From the NCBI RefSeq assembly GCF_013608025.1, contig NZ_VDLV01000041.1:38963-102962 (forward strand): a stretch of DNA of 64,000 nucleotides, in the 5' to 3' direction. The translations under genes and the position numbers were made by a program. The DNA comes from Pseudomonas brassicacearum subsp. neoaurantiaca (GTDB lineage Bacteria; Pseudomonadota; Gammaproteobacteria; Pseudomonadales; Pseudomonadaceae). Under the pieces are notes generated by a model, which made no database searches, was not told the DNA's origin, and worked only from the letters and a program-made list of their open reading frames with translations. Of this stretch, positions 40,001-48,309 are shown in pieces; position 1 is the first letter of the stretch, and every line of letters begins with the position of its first letter.

Positions 40001-43000
40001 CGATCTGCAGGTTGCCCGTGCCGGTGCCCGCGCCGCCGGCCACGATGCTGCCAGCCTCGTTTTGCACGCCATTCCAGATCAGGTTACCGGTGCGAATCAG
40101 CGCCGTTTCATTGGCATTGCCTTTGCCGTAGATCGCTGGAGTGCCAAGCACCAATTCCTTGAGCCGCGACTTGCCAGTCACCGCGTCAAAGGTATCGAGG
40201 CTGGCGTTGCCATAGAAATTCAGTGAGTCGCGCGCGCCCAGCACCAGGGTTTCGAGCGCCGGCGCGCCAGCGCTGGTATCGCCCAGCAACAGGCGGTCGA
40301 GCACCTGCTGGTTGAGTGTCAGGCCGCTGGGCAACAGATTGCGTGACGCCAGGTCGGCCAGGGTCTCGGCGCTGCCAACGTTGATGCCGCCAACCGCCAG
40401 GGTCAGGTTACGGGTACCGAAGCGTACGGCATCCGTCAGCTCGAAGCGATTGTCCGTGGCCGAGGCGATGGTGCCTTCGGAATACAGGCGAGTGGTGCCG
40501 GTGCAAACGCCGTCGCACACGCCGATGCGGATACTGCCTGGTGCGCTGTCCGGACTTTGCGGGTTGGGTGCGGAAGGCGCCAGCATGTTCACGTAGCCAT
40601 TGGAGACGGCGAGCACGCTGTTGCGACCGGGGTTGTAGAGATAGCCATCGCGCGAGTCACGCGCCACGGCGCCCATGCCCAGCGTATTGATCGACGCGCC
40701 CTGCTCCACGGTGATGCCGCCATTGGGACTCGACGTCACCAGGAACACTTCCGGCGCCCGCAGGGTCGCACCGCTGCGCAGGGTGATATTTTGGGTTCGG
40801 GAGGCGCTGCCGTTGCCATCACTGAATTCAAGGAAGTTACCGCCCTGGCCATAGCGGGCCAAGGCGTAACCGCCAATGAACAGGCTGCTGGCGCGGATGG
40901 CATTCACCGCATCGTCGGTCAGGGTTACAACGTCCAATCCAGAACTGACCGCCTCTCCTGCCTTGATGATCTCCAGGTTCCCGGCCCTGACCAACGTGAG
41001 TGCGGTGGTGCTGCCGCGACCATCTTTGGCTGCTTTGCTCAGCAGTTTCCCGGCAAAACTGAAGCTCGGTTGGTCACTCTGGTTGCGCTCGAACGTGACG
41101 TTGAACGCCTTGGCATCCCGGGGCAGCAACACGGAGGGCACGCCCAGGCGCGCCGCGTCGGCCAGGGCGAACTGACTGAAGCTGGTCTCGTTGTACTGTG
41201 AATAGCGGCGCAGCGTATCGGCCGCGGTGACGATCACTTGGCTCGCCAGGCTGTCGCGTACGCCCGTACCGGCAATGCCGAGGGTACCGGCCGTTGCCCA
41301 GGAGCCGTTACGCATGGCCTGGGTCGGCACCACCCCACCCTGCCCGGCCAGGCCGTTGACCTCGATGCGAAACGCACCCGGCAGCAGCGCGTAGGTCGAG
41401 GGCAGTAAGGTATAGGTGCCGGCCGGCAAGCCGGGTACGCCAGCACCGAGGGTAATCTGCTGGCCGACCAAGGGGGCGACGGCGCCGGCTTCACCACCCG
41501 TGGGCGCATAGCCGGTCTGTACGCCAGGAACGATAGCGTAGACCGGGTTGCTGCTCAGTGCCGGTAACAGGAAACCGTCCGGACCGAACTGCACCAAGGG
41601 GTTGAAGCGCGCGTCAGTGGAGCCGCCACGCCCCGAGATGAACCCGGCGCCGGTCAATTCACCCCCACCGGACACGTCCACAACGGCTCCCGCCGCAACG
41701 TCGATGGTCTCGCCCACCAGATCGATCTTTCCCGGCACGCCATTGAGGGCTGGCCGCAGCAGGCTCTTGTCGAGCGTCACGCCATCGAACACGTAGGACT
41801 TGCCATCCGCTGTTCCGCCATAGGGCATGACGAGCCCCGCGCCGCTGACGGAGGTCAGGCTGCCGGGCAGCAAGTTCACGTCGCTGCCGGGACGGGACGC
41901 GGTCTCCAGCGCCGTCTGGCCAATGATCAGGTTGCCCAATGGCGCCCGCAGAATGCCGCCCTGGTTGATGACATCCGCCTCAAGCCGCAACTCGCCAAAC
42001 GCGGAATAAGGCACCGAGGGAATCGCCGAGCCGTTGCGGCCTATGTCCATGCGCTTGGCGGTCAGCGTCCCTTGCACGCCGGTGCCGGGATAGATCTGCG
42101 CGGCGGTGAGGCCCAGGACGCCGGGGGTTCGAAGTAACATTTTATGATCGGCCTGGCTGCTCGCCATCCGAATGTCACCCTGGCTGTTCAATTGCAAATC
42201 CGCAAAACCACGACGATCGACGTTTCGAACTTCGCCCTGGGCCATCGTCAGCGTTCCGCTGCCGCCGATCCTCACCGCGTCGCGAACCTCAAGCAACCCG
42301 GTCGCTGACACCAACAACTGCCCTGCGGCAGGTCGTGCCGAAGGCGCCAGCCCTATGCCGGTGCTGCTGTTGTCAGCCCCGGCGGTCGTATTATCTTGCG
42401 CGCCGGCCAAGCGCACATAGTTACCGCGCAGTTTGACCACCGAGTCCGCCGCCGCTGTCTCCGCCATGCCGTACGCACCCGCGTAGAGCTGAAGCGCATT
42501 GGCCATCGTCAGGTTGACATTGCCATCGAAGGTCAGCAGACCGGTACTGAAGAGGGACAACGTATCAAAGCCGCCGGCCTCGACCTGATCCACCGCAAGC
42601 CGTGCATAGCCGTGCTCCAGCAGGGAGGCGCCCTGCTCTGGCGCGCTCCCGGCCGTGATACCCGTCGCGGAATGGTGCTGCTCGATAATCAGTTCGCGAG
42701 TCTTGCGCTGGTTGTCCGGCAAATCCGAGCTGTTCAAATAAACCGTCGCCCCGAGCCCGACCGACAAGCTTCCGCCCGCCGCTCCGGCACCGCCGGCGGC
42801 AGCCTTGAACTGACCGTCCAGGTAAAGCCCACTGGTCGAGCCAAAACTGATGTCGCCGCCGTGGCTGGCAACCACTCGGCGTTGCCCCGCGTCATCCAGC
42901 ACCGCCTGGGCACCCGAAGCATCGAGCAACGCGCCTTCGCGCACCACGATGAATTTGCCGATACCGCCGCCGTCGCCCGTCGCATGGTCGATTTCACCAC

Positions 43001-46000
43001 CGATGACGATACTTCCGCCGTTACGCACGAACCCATATTGGGTCCCCCTGGTACCCGTGGCGGTGGCGGCGCGAGCGGCTACGTCCAGGACCGCGTTCTC
43101 GCCGATCCAGATCGACTTGAAGTTGTCACTGGGCGGTATGACCGCCGCTTGCGGCCCAGGCGCGGAGCCGATAGTGATCGAGCCGCCCCAGGCATTCAAG
43201 GTGCCGTCCACGGTGATCTGGCCAATACCCGTCAAGCGGATCGCTTGTCCGGGGTCGACATTCAACACCGCCGACTTGCCCACCAGCAGGTCAGCCGTGG
43301 CGACATTCGCCGCGCCGGTTTGCTGGCTGCCGGCTTGCAAGGACAGGCTCGCACCCTGGCGCTGGGTCAGCACGCCCTTACTGGCGTCTTCGAGGTACAG
43401 CGGCGGCGTCCAGGTCTCCAGCGCGCTGCCCGGTGTACCACCGGTGGCGACCCCAGGCGCGCCAGCGCCTTGGCGATAAACCGGCACGGTGACGTCAACC
43501 TGGGTGCCCTCGGCAACCTCCAGGCCGTCGTTGCCGATGATGTCGTAGGCGGAAAAGCCTTTTTTGAAGAAGCCACCATCGAGCAGCAAGGTATCGGCCG
43601 CCGCGGAGGTCGCGGTGTCGCTGATCAGGACTTTACCGGCCTGCAATTGCAAGGTGCCGCCGCCCTTTACACCCTGGCCCCGCAACTCGCCCCCCAGGCT
43701 CAATCCGCCGTTCAGGCTACTCAGGGTTACATCGCCCCCTTTGCCGCCCTGCACCTTGCCCGAGTTGAGCAACACCGCTCCGGAAGAAACGTCCAGCACG
43801 CTGCCGGCGCCCAGCGCGATGGCGCCGCCGGTTTTCAGGGCGATGCTGCCGCCGTTCTGGTAAGGCAAGGCGCTGATATCGCCAGGGTCCAGTTGTAGAT
43901 TGCTCCACAGCCCGCTGGCATCCAGACGCACCCCGTCAGCCACCCTGACCGAGGACGCGCCGACAACCGGCATCGTGCCGTCGACCTGGACGAAGTCCCT
44001 GCCTACCTGAATGGCACCAGCGTGGGCAGTAAGATTGGCATTCACGGCCACCGTCGGGCCAAACAGGCTGATGGAACCGGCCGGAGCCACCTGCAACGCA
44101 CCGTTGACTGTGATGCCTTCGCTCGCAGCGACCTTGACGGCACCGAGCTTGAAGCCGTTGAGCTGGTTGCTGTCCAGGTACAACGTGCCCTGGCGATCCG
44201 TCGGCAAGGCACCGTCCAGGCCGACGCTACCGGCAACGCCCGCCGCGCCTTGGCCGAAAATCACGTTCTTCAAGGTATTGGCCGTGGCGCCAAGGGCATA
44301 TTCCACAGTGCCGCTTTCCTTCACGTAGAACGGCACGTAAGAGCCGACCACCAACTGCCCGCCACGGGCCACGGCTTTCTGCGACTGCTGGTAGCCATCC
44401 AGGCCGGCCTGGGCGGCGCGGGTCTGGCGGTCACCCTGGAAGGTATCGCTGGCGAGCGTGCCTTCGAGCACCGCGTTTTTAGTCCCGATCACCAGGGTGC
44501 CGGCATCGCGGCCGACCGTGTAGCCGGCCTCCTGGCGCGAACGCGGGGCAATCAAGGGATTGTAGTAATACTTCGTTTGCCCCCAGCGCTGGGTGTGGTC
44601 TTCGTATCCCTTGTAGATCCCGGTGTAGAGCATGTCCCCAGGCGCACTGTTGAGTTCATACAAGCGGCCATCGGCGCCCTTGAGCCAGGTCTGCTTGACG
44701 GTGCCGCTCTGCACATCCAGCGTGCCGCCGGACAGATTGATCTGCGAGCCGGCCTGGGTCACCACGTCGTTACCGGTAAAACTCACGGTACCGCCCTGGG
44801 CCATCCATTCGCCAGCGCTGTGGCCCTGGGTGCCGAGGTAGCCGCTGACTTCCAGCAGACCACCGGCGGTGTACCAGCGATCAGTGGCGTAGCCGTTGGT
44901 GCCGGCGGGTACGAACACCAGCTCACGCGCATCCACCCACACGTCGTTGTTGTTCAACGTACCTTCATCCCGGTTGCCGGCGGCATCGCGCTGCTCGTTG
45001 CCCTGGATGTTGACCTTGATGCTGTTGGCTTCCATCGCCACCTTGACGCCGGTGGCGCCGGAGACGTCGATCACCGCACCGTCGCGCACCAGGCTGCGGG
45101 TGCCGGCGTTCACCGCCACCTGACCGCCCGTGGCGAGGGTGATCGATCCCTTCTGGAAATCGACGCTGCCAGCGCTGTCGATCTGCACCAGGGACAGGTC
45201 GCGGCGATAGGTGTCCGCTGAAATGACTTTGCCGTCCTGGCTGACGATCGGTTTCAAGGCACTGTCGCGTTGGCTGTCCAGGGCCGTCGCGCTGGCATCC
45301 ACCAGAATCGCCGTGGTACTGCCCTCGCCCAGGGTCACGTTGGCATCGCTGCCTCGCGCCGTGAGGTGCAGCGTGCCACGGGTGTCCGCCGAAGTGCTGG
45401 CCACGGCCACACCGTCCTGCCGCACTTGATTGCCGGTCAGCGTCACATCACCGCTGGCCGCCATCAACAATCCAGTGTTGCTCACCCGGCCGGCGCCCGT
45501 GCCGCCATCCTGGTGGGCGATGACTTCATTGCCGCGCGTGGTCGACGTCGAGTTGCCGTCACTGGCGAAGCCCTTCTTGATGGTGAAGCTGTCGCCCGCC
45601 GCCAGCACGGTCTGTCCACGCGGGGTACTGATGGTGCCTGCGTTGTCGACGTTTTTGCCCAGCAACAAGACATAGCCACCGCCGGCGGTCGATTTGCTCG
45701 GGGCGGTCGTGGAAATCTGCGCGCCCTTCTCCACCCGGATCGCGCCTTGGGCGTTGGTAAAGCTCGCCGCGTTGGCGTTGTAGAGGCCACCGGTCTTGAA
45801 CTGTTCGTCGCTGAAATCCGTAGCGGCCGCCACCAGGTTACGCACGTTGACTTGGCTGCTACCGCTGAACACCACGCCGTTGCTGTTGAGGATCATCACC
45901 GTGCCGTCGGCCTTGATCTGGCCCTGGATCTGGCTCGGCGCGGTGCTGTTGTTGACCTTGTTCAGCGCGGCCCAACTGGCGTCCTGTTGAAACGCCAGGG

Positions 46001-46535
46001 TGGTGTCACGGCCAATGTTGAACGTGTCCCAGTTAAGGATCGCCTTGTCGGCGGTCTGCTTGATCGTCACGATAACCTTGCCATTGGCGTCGGTCTGTAC
46101 CGGACCGTTGGCGTTGAGAAACAACGGCTTGCCATCCGGCCCGATCACTGCGTTCAAGCCATTGCCGCCCAAACCGTTATGAATGGTCTGCGGCGCGCCG
46201 AAACTGGCCGCACGCCCTGCCGCCTGGGCAGCCTGGCTGGCCGCAATCGCCGCCACCGTGCTGTTCATGTTCGCCAGCGAACGGCCCAACTGCTGCTGCA
46301 CCCGTTGCTGCTGCGCCAGCGGTGGAGGCGTTCCAGGGCGAGGCGCGCTGGGACTGGCCGGGCCTGCGACAGGTGCCGCGCCCTTGGCCGCGAACCAGGC
46401 CGAACTGAAACTGGTCGCTGCGTAGGCGGGATTGGCCAGCAGCAGCAAGGCGATGGCCTGGGCCAAGGGTTTGAGGCACAGCGCAGCAGTAGAATCAGCA
46501 TCATGGCGAGTGGTTTTCTGTGGGCGGCAACGCAT
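34023..46535 (-). CDS. pdtA: Giant TpsA exoprotein PdtA (filamentous haemagglutinin family)
   Basis: About 4,170 residues. A long signal sequence (MRCRPQKTTRHDADST... to ANPAYAA) is followed by a TPS haemagglutination-activity domain (about 110-280) with GLGGNGLNAVIG and LNSNGVVFSGSSQVNVRNLVA, equivalent to the NPNGI motif read by TpsB. The central body is Gly/Asn/Asp/Ser-rich beta-helix repeat, and the last ~1,000 residues resemble the DUF3739 haemagglutinin C-terminal region. It should be exported by PdtB and form a surface fibre or adhesin. P. aeruginosa PdtA is about the same length and is induced by phosphate starvation (recalled). Only six cysteines occur after the signal peptide, in three close pairs. 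A GTG one codon upstream (46538) is an alternative start. Confidence 0.93.
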   Translation of the reverse strand: MRCRPQKTTRHDADSTAALCLKPLAQAIALLLLANPAYAATSFSSAWFAAKGAAPVAGPASPSAPRPGTPPPLAQQQRVQQQLGRSLANMNSTVAAIAASQAAQAAGRAASFGAPQTIHNGLGGNGLNAVIGPDGKPLFLNANGPVQTDANGKVIVTIKQTADKAILNWDTFNIGRDTTLAFQQDASWAALNKVNNSTAPSQIQGQIKADGTVMILNSNGVVFSGSSQVNVRNLVAAATDFSDEQFKTGGLYNANAASFTNAQGAIRVEKGAQISTTAPSKSTAGGGYVLLLGKNVDNAGTISTPRGQTVLAAGDSFTIKKGFASDGNSTSTTRGNEVIAHQDGGTGAGRVSNTGLLMAASGDVTLTGNQVRQDGVAVASTSADTRGTLHLTARGSDANVTLGEGSTTAILVDASATALDSQRDSALKPIVSQDGKVISADTYRRDLSLVQIDSAGSVDFQKGSITLATGGQVAVNAGTRSLVRDGAVIDVSGATGVKVAMEANSIKVNIQGNEQRDAAGNRDEGTLNNNDVWVDARELVFVPAGTNGYATDRWYTAGGLLEVSGYLGTQGHSAGEWMAQGGTVSFTGNDVVTQAGSQINLSGGTLDVQSGTVKQTWLKGADGRLYELNSAPGDMLYTGIYKGYEDHTQRWGQTKYYYNPLIAPRSRQEAGYTVGRDAGTLVIGTKNAVLEGTLASDTFQGDRQTRAAQAGLDGYQQSQKAVARGGQLVVGSYVPFYVKESGTVEYALGATANTLKNVIFGQGAAGVAGSVGLDGALPTDRQGTLYLDSNQLNGFKLGAVKVAASEGITVNGALQVAPAGSISLFGPTVAVNANLTAHAGAIQVGRDFVQVDGTMPVVGASSVRVADGVRLDASGLWSNLQLDPGDISALPYQNGGSIALKTGGAIALGAGSVLDVSSGAVLLNSGKVQGGKGGDVTLSSLNGGLSLGGELRGQGVKGGGTLQLQAGKVLISDTATSAAADTLLLDGGFFKKGFSAYDIIGNDGLEVAEGTQVDVTVPVYRQGAGAPGVATGGTPGSALETWTPPLYLEDASKGVLTQRQGASLSLQAGSQQTGAANVATADLLVGKSAVLNVDPGQAIRLTGIGQITVDGTLNAWGGSITIGSAPGPQAAVIPPSDNFKSIWIGENAVLDVAARAATATGTRGTQYGFVRNGGSIVIGGEIDHATGDGGGIGKFIVVREGALLDASGAQAVLDDAGQRRVVASHGGDISFGSTSGLYLDGQFKAAAGGAGAAGGSLSVGLGATVYLNSSDLPDNQRKTRELIIEQHHSATGITAGSAPEQGASLLEHGYARLAVDQVEAGGFDTLSLFSTGLLTFDGNVNLTMANALQLYAGAYGMAETAAADSVVKLRGNYVRLAGAQDNTTAGADNSSTGIGLAPSARPAAGQLLVSATGLLEVRDAVRIGGSGTLTMAQGEVRNVDRRGFADLQLNSQGDIRMASSQADHKMLLRTPGVLGLTAAQIYPGTGVQGTLTAKRMDIGRNGSAIPSVPYSAFGELRLEADVINQGGILRAPLGNLIIGQTALETASRPGSDVNLLPGSLTSVSGAGLVMPYGGTADGKSYVFDGVTLDKSLLRPALNGVPGKIDLVGETIDVAAGAVVDVSGGGELTGAGFISGRGGSTDARFNPLVQFGPDGFLLPALSSNPVYAIVPGVQTGYAPTGGEAGAVAPLVGQQITLGAGVPGLPAGTYTLLPSTYALLPGAFRIEVNGLAGQGGVVPTQAMRNGSWATAGTLGIAGTGVRDSLASQVIVTAADTLRRYSQYNETSFSQFALADAARLGVPSVLLPRDAKAFNVTFERNQSDQPSFSFAGKLLSKAAKDGRGSTTALTLVRAGNLEIIKAGEAVSSGLDVVTLTDDAVNAIRASSLFIGGYALARYGQGGNFLEFSDGNGSASRTQNITLRSGATLRAPEVFLVTSSPNGGITVEQGASINTLGMGAVARDSRDGYLYNPGRNSVLAVSNGYVNMLAPSAPNPQSPDSAPGSIRIGVCDGVCTGTTRLYSEGTIASATDNRFELTDAVRFGTRNLTLAVGGINVGSAETLADLASRNLLPSGLTLNQQVLDRLLLGDTSAGAPALETLVLGARDSLNFYGNASLDTFDAVTGKSRLKELVLGTPAIYGKGNANETALIRTGNLIWNGVQNEAGSIVAGGAGTGTGNLQIDAQRIEFGYAPATESKVAKAYDRLALGFANVNLNASERITANHKGGLSVYQSQGEYITGKGFQYSGGNLNILTPLMTGEAGSVNRITAGGNIRVSAPASSRVPVASADSLGAELALNGQNVRVDGNVVLPSGKLTLSAEDELTLSAAARLDLAGRKITFNDVSKYSWGGDLILESRNGNIRQAVGSVIDLSAVNNQAGTLKATALAAAAGRVDLAGTILGSSSGYYDAGGTAVPYKAGSVDIRAQRLGDASLSEDFAVLNQRLNQGQVFGGRSFQLKQGDLVIGDGLKAGVVSVSVDGGKLTVNGTVDASGERVGSIRLAGKQGLTLGGNAVLDAHGSVLRVDSYGQIIDSPNRAMVELSSGDGLLTLADGARIDLRHGTAATTGHDGKARGTLELNAPRLGGATAGDIAIDASGNLNIQGAKLIALNGVQRYDNAHYGSDPAASGRPYQIINQDYLNDIDRENRNFIDNALKNDALRDGKLAGLNNATYRNAFHLRPGVEIVSATADGDLVVQGDLDLSGYRYASLNPLTPQTPVYGSGEVGSLVLRAGGDLTVLGSINDGFAPPPETPDDDGWVLTPGKQMFNGDVLVPRAGIELQDGTTFLSGVILNYDLPLQAITLAAGTRLPVDGELAEAISLPAGTVLAANIRYRDGRVAYAAGTRLTADLTVAQGMILGSGSVLIGDIALTGLVWPKGVALPSRPASSVTVHSPSTVVQAGALLLPLGALIPAGTDVKLAEGVDKINLRGGDGKGHNWAIAPMLAEGSQSWSLRAVAGADLQAADTRLVNPYAEHGRFTVADTHYGMLAKAGGQVLTDQASLDYFGDLSYSGRPVAELADLYGMSVDEFCGQAPGLCVAAGRTLTEQASLDYFGDLTYAGRPVAELADLYGMSEDEFCAQAPGLCVGGSVYTYVVGTSSFSVLRTGTGDLDLVSAGDFSMQSLFGIYTAGTSSLSLADSAAYNLARGVSVNNAGLPTDSILGNGDSPYERLVDGGADSRYRAWYPDHGGNLLLSVGGDLAGDIVGRKQSTLVTEDAPQMESSGVGNWLWRQGDGDGTPTAWWINFGTYVPHGTDPVLNGFTGVGTLGGGNVDVRVAGDAGMLAARGERGEQGASRSQGIVLAVGSTGRMVDGQLKFTGGGDLSLAIGGALNPSLEARAFLDLAGQPVDSRHDMNGSLTNLRGSLRASAGSFGGMELINGPDEVSQDPREIRAYNPYDATMASATGGLLLVPGDATASLDARGDLVLGAAVDPGRAPTRVAQSVDLGGGTRGPGYSWFSLWTDHTAIDLFAAGGNATPSTQGGELSTGSGIITPRGGMDYSPTDGRFVYPSILRVAAPSGSLYYGPSSRGVGSFVTPYSLILAPGNQAQLEFLAGDSIYAGGYAISPTNASASSLATPDHPAFYYKDRSGVLHGDLEGASADPSVLRSIGMGLFAFGGTGSGGDYRGADQPVRFYAVRGDIVGLRTGELIAFSAGRRGGETWYEAASPAWIMAGRDIVNSGDIAGTLLTQFETGPTSTGNLFVHDDPTDISIVSAGRDILYSTFNVAGPGTLEISAGRNILMEDQAAVTSLGPVKAGDNRPGASIVMQAGVGAAGPDYLGFVRQYLDPANLADAGAGLAQQPGKVAKTYEVELAAWLALRYGFNGDTEQALAYFAALPSEQQRVFARQVYFAELRAGGREYNDASSPRSGSYLRGRNAIAALFPTHDVAGNALAYQGDITMFGGAGVHTNFGGDIQMLTPGGQQVFGIEGEAPPSSAGVITQGAGDIQLFSNGSVLLGQSRIMTTFGGDILAWSATGDINAGRGSKTTLVYTPPKRVYDDWGNVTLSPSVPSTGAGIATLNPIAEVAPGDIDLLAPLGTIDAGEAGIRVSGNINIAALHVVNAANIQVQGKSNGVPVSAVVNTGALTNASSAAASASDAAEGVAREQQAASRNRMPSVFSVQVLGFGNERLAPSQEGASRAPAQEPSNSVRVLGAGRLDDQARNQLTPEEQRNLTL
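37284..37553 (-). repeat. Tandem duplication inside pdtA with paired cysteines
   Basis: Two adjacent 144-bp units (37410-37553 and 37284-37409, the second slightly shorter) encode near-identical segments: ASLDYFGDL, GRPVAELADLYGMS and DEFC-x-QAPGLCV. 35 of 39 compared residues agree, while the DNA differs at many third positions, so the duplication is old and maintained. Each unit has a C-x6-C pair. Location is about residues 2,995-3,084 of PdtA. Confidence 0.85.
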
Positions 46536-46629
46536 CACTACGGATCCTTTTTACGCAGGGCGAATTCGGTAGCGCCCTCTGGAGGAGGCGCGCAAATGAC
46601 TAATCCCAAGGCAGGTTGAAGCCGTCGCG

Positions 46630-46656
46630 ACCGAACTTTTGTCATGCAATGTTCAT
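46630..46656. promoter_or_regulatory. Conserved 27-bp promoter element, copy A (pdtA)
   Basis: Matches 24 of 27 bases with the element upstream of phdA. On the minus strand it ends ATGACAAAAGTTCGGT; on the plus strand it holds TTGTCAT-N4-TGTTCAT, a PHO-box-like pair of half-sites. It lies 95 bp upstream of the pdtA start and just downstream of the terminator of the DING-family gene. Confidence 0.65.
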
Positions 46657-46678
46657 CTGCCGGGCGGTTGGCTGAAAT

Positions 46679-46713
46679 GAAAAACCGGCAACAGCGCGAG
46701 GCTGTTGCCGGTT
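46679..46713 (-). terminator. Rho-independent terminator of the DING-family gene
   Basis: A perfect 13-bp stem (AACCGGCAACAGC at 46683-46695 with GCTGTTGCCGGTT at 46701-46713) has a 5-nt loop and runs into TTTTTC on the minus strand. It begins 24 bp past the gene's stop. Confidence 0.9.
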
Positions 46714-46737
46714 CATGAAGCAGACCCTAATCAGGGC

Positions 46738-47970
46738 TTATTGCGGACGACCAATGCCGTTGCAGGCGGTGGTGTTACCCACCGACAGCGAGTTGGTGGC
46801 GGTCCAGAAAGTGCTGCGAATGGCCGTTTTCCAAGTGTCGGTGATAGGAATCAGCTTGGCGGCGATGATTTCATCGTCGTTGTTGTTGGCATCGGACAGG
46901 GTGTAGTGGCGGCTGATGAAGTCACGTACGGCCGCGGTATCGGTGCTGTCCTTGTAGCATTGGTTGAACACCAGGAAGGTGTAGCCCACGATGCTGTAGC
47001 CCGTCGCCGGGTTAGGCAGGACCTTGGCCCAGTTTTCCGGCAGGCCACGATCAGCGGTGGCGGGCGGCGCAATGGTGCTCAGCGCGGTCGTCACGTTGCC
47101 GACGGTAGGCAGGTTGCCGTTGACGCGAGCGACCACGGCGTTGCTGGTGGCGTTGACATCTTCCGGCCCGACGTAGCCGATGGCGCCTTCGGTGGACAAC
47201 ACGGTGCTGGCCATCGCGGCGCTGCCAGTCACGGCAGTGGCGTTCGCCGGAACGGTGCCGACCGCCGTGGTGAAGGTACCGTTGGTGGTGAACTTGGTCG
47301 GGCACTGACTGTTCAGGTGACGGGTGAAGATCTCGCTGGTGCCGCTGCTGCCAGCACGGTAGTAGACCTTGATCGGGGTGGTCGGGTAGGTGCTGTTGAC
47401 CTGGTTCCAAGTGGTGACGGTGCCCGAGAAAATGTCGCACAGTTGGGCGCTGGTCAGGTTCAGGTTGTTGACCGCGGTACCGTTGGCCAGCGTCAACTTG
47501 TACGGAACGGTTACCGAAGTGGCTTCGGCAGGAATCTGGATGATCGGACCCCAGTTGGCAGCGTTGCCGGTTGGCACGGCTGGCGACTGGTGAGCGGCGC
47601 GATAGGTGGTCAGTTCGGCAGTGGACAGGATCGAATCACTGCCGGCGTAGTCAACGGTCACGGCCGGAACGTAGACCTTTTCCAGGGCAGTTGCCGAGTT
47701 GCCGTCGAGGTTCCAGACCAGCACGTCCGAGTTGTTGGTCAAGAAAGCACTCTTGCCGCCGCCGCTGCCCACGCCCACGTAGTTGGCGAAGGCGGGTTGT
47801 GGCGCTGGGCCGTTGAGGATGCCGACGGGCGCTGCGACGCCACCAGTCGGTGGCACGCCGTACAGGTTTTGCGGCAGGGTGGCACCGCCACCGACGACAG
47901 CGGCCATGGCCTGGGCGGAGCAGAGGCCGGCGACGGCCATGGAAACGGCGAGAACGTTGCGCTTGAACAT
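46738..47970 (-). CDS. DING/PstS-like secreted phosphate-binding protein (LapA/LapB type)
   Basis: 410 residues with a signal peptide (MFKRNVLAVSMAVAGLCSAQAMA) and a phosphate-binding-protein fold. The mature start AVVGGGATLPQNLYG matches DING proteins (DINGGGATLPQ) except for the first residues, and the C-terminal SLSVGNTTACNGIGRPQ matches the family almost exactly. IFTRHLNSQC, YVGVGSGGGK and NQCYK are also typical. In P. aeruginosa, proteins of this family next to hxc are exported by the Hxc system and act as low-molecular-weight alkaline phosphatases or phosphate scavengers (recalled). It lies between hxcS and pdtA. An AAGGAGA site precedes the ATG at 47970. Confidence 0.88.
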   Translation of the reverse strand: MFKRNVLAVSMAVAGLCSAQAMAAVVGGGATLPQNLYGVPPTGGVAAPVGILNGPAPQPAFANYVGVGSGGGKSAFLTNNSDVLVWNLDGNSATALEKVYVPAVTVDYAGSDSILSTAELTTYRAAHQSPAVPTGNAANWGPIIQIPAEATSVTVPYKLTLANGTAVNNLNLTSAQLCDIFSGTVTTWNQVNSTYPTTPIKVYYRAGSSGTSEIFTRHLNSQCPTKFTTNGTFTTAVGTVPANATAVTGSAAMASTVLSTEGAIGYVGPEDVNATSNAVVARVNGNLPTVGNVTTALSTIAPPATADRGLPENWAKVLPNPATGYSIVGYTFLVFNQCYKDSTDTAAVRDFISRHYTLSDANNNDDEIIAAKLIPITDTWKTAIRSTFWTATNSLSVGNTTACNGIGRPQ

Positions 47971-48099
47971 GAAGAATCTCCTTTCATCGTGTCTGGACGT
48001 TGGTAGTTCGCTTGTGCTTCTCATCGCGACCGCTGCCCCGAGCAGAATTCCGGCGCTCGTTCGAAGGGGTGGCCACGGCGTAGAAACTCTCAATTTCCA

Positions 48100-48182
48100 G
48101 TGACAGAGAAAGGAAAAAATCTCGGGTGTTCGGCCTTGTTTTTCCTAAATATTCTCGGGAGTTACCGACACCGTCCTGACAT
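48100..48182 (-). promoter_or_regulatory. Candidate PHO boxes upstream of the DING-family gene
   Basis: The minus strand at 48100-48117 reads TTTTCCT-TTCT-CTGTCAC, with a perfect second half-site at the 11-bp PHO-box spacing. A second pair at 48165-48182 reads ATGTCAG-GACG-GTGTCGG and is followed by a GAATATTT that could serve as a -10. These lie 130-212 bp upstream of the gene. No coding frame is apparent in 47971-48309. Confidence 0.4.
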
Positions 48183-48309
48183 TTTGCTCAGCTTTCGCAG
48201 CGTAAGCGTGAGTCCGTGGCATGCCCTCCTCCGTGCGCCGTAGCCTGGCGCAGCGTAGATGTCGACCGGATGAACCCGAGTGGCGCTCAGGAGTGGCATC
48301 GCGCAGGTG

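Noticed and set aside
34041..46619. Several long open frames on the plus strand inside pdtA (for example 38154-40226, 42396-43898 and 45270-46619)
   Set aside because: They are antisense shadows of a GC-rich, repetitive gene. Products are Arg/His/Gly-rich, have no ribosome-binding sites and match no family.
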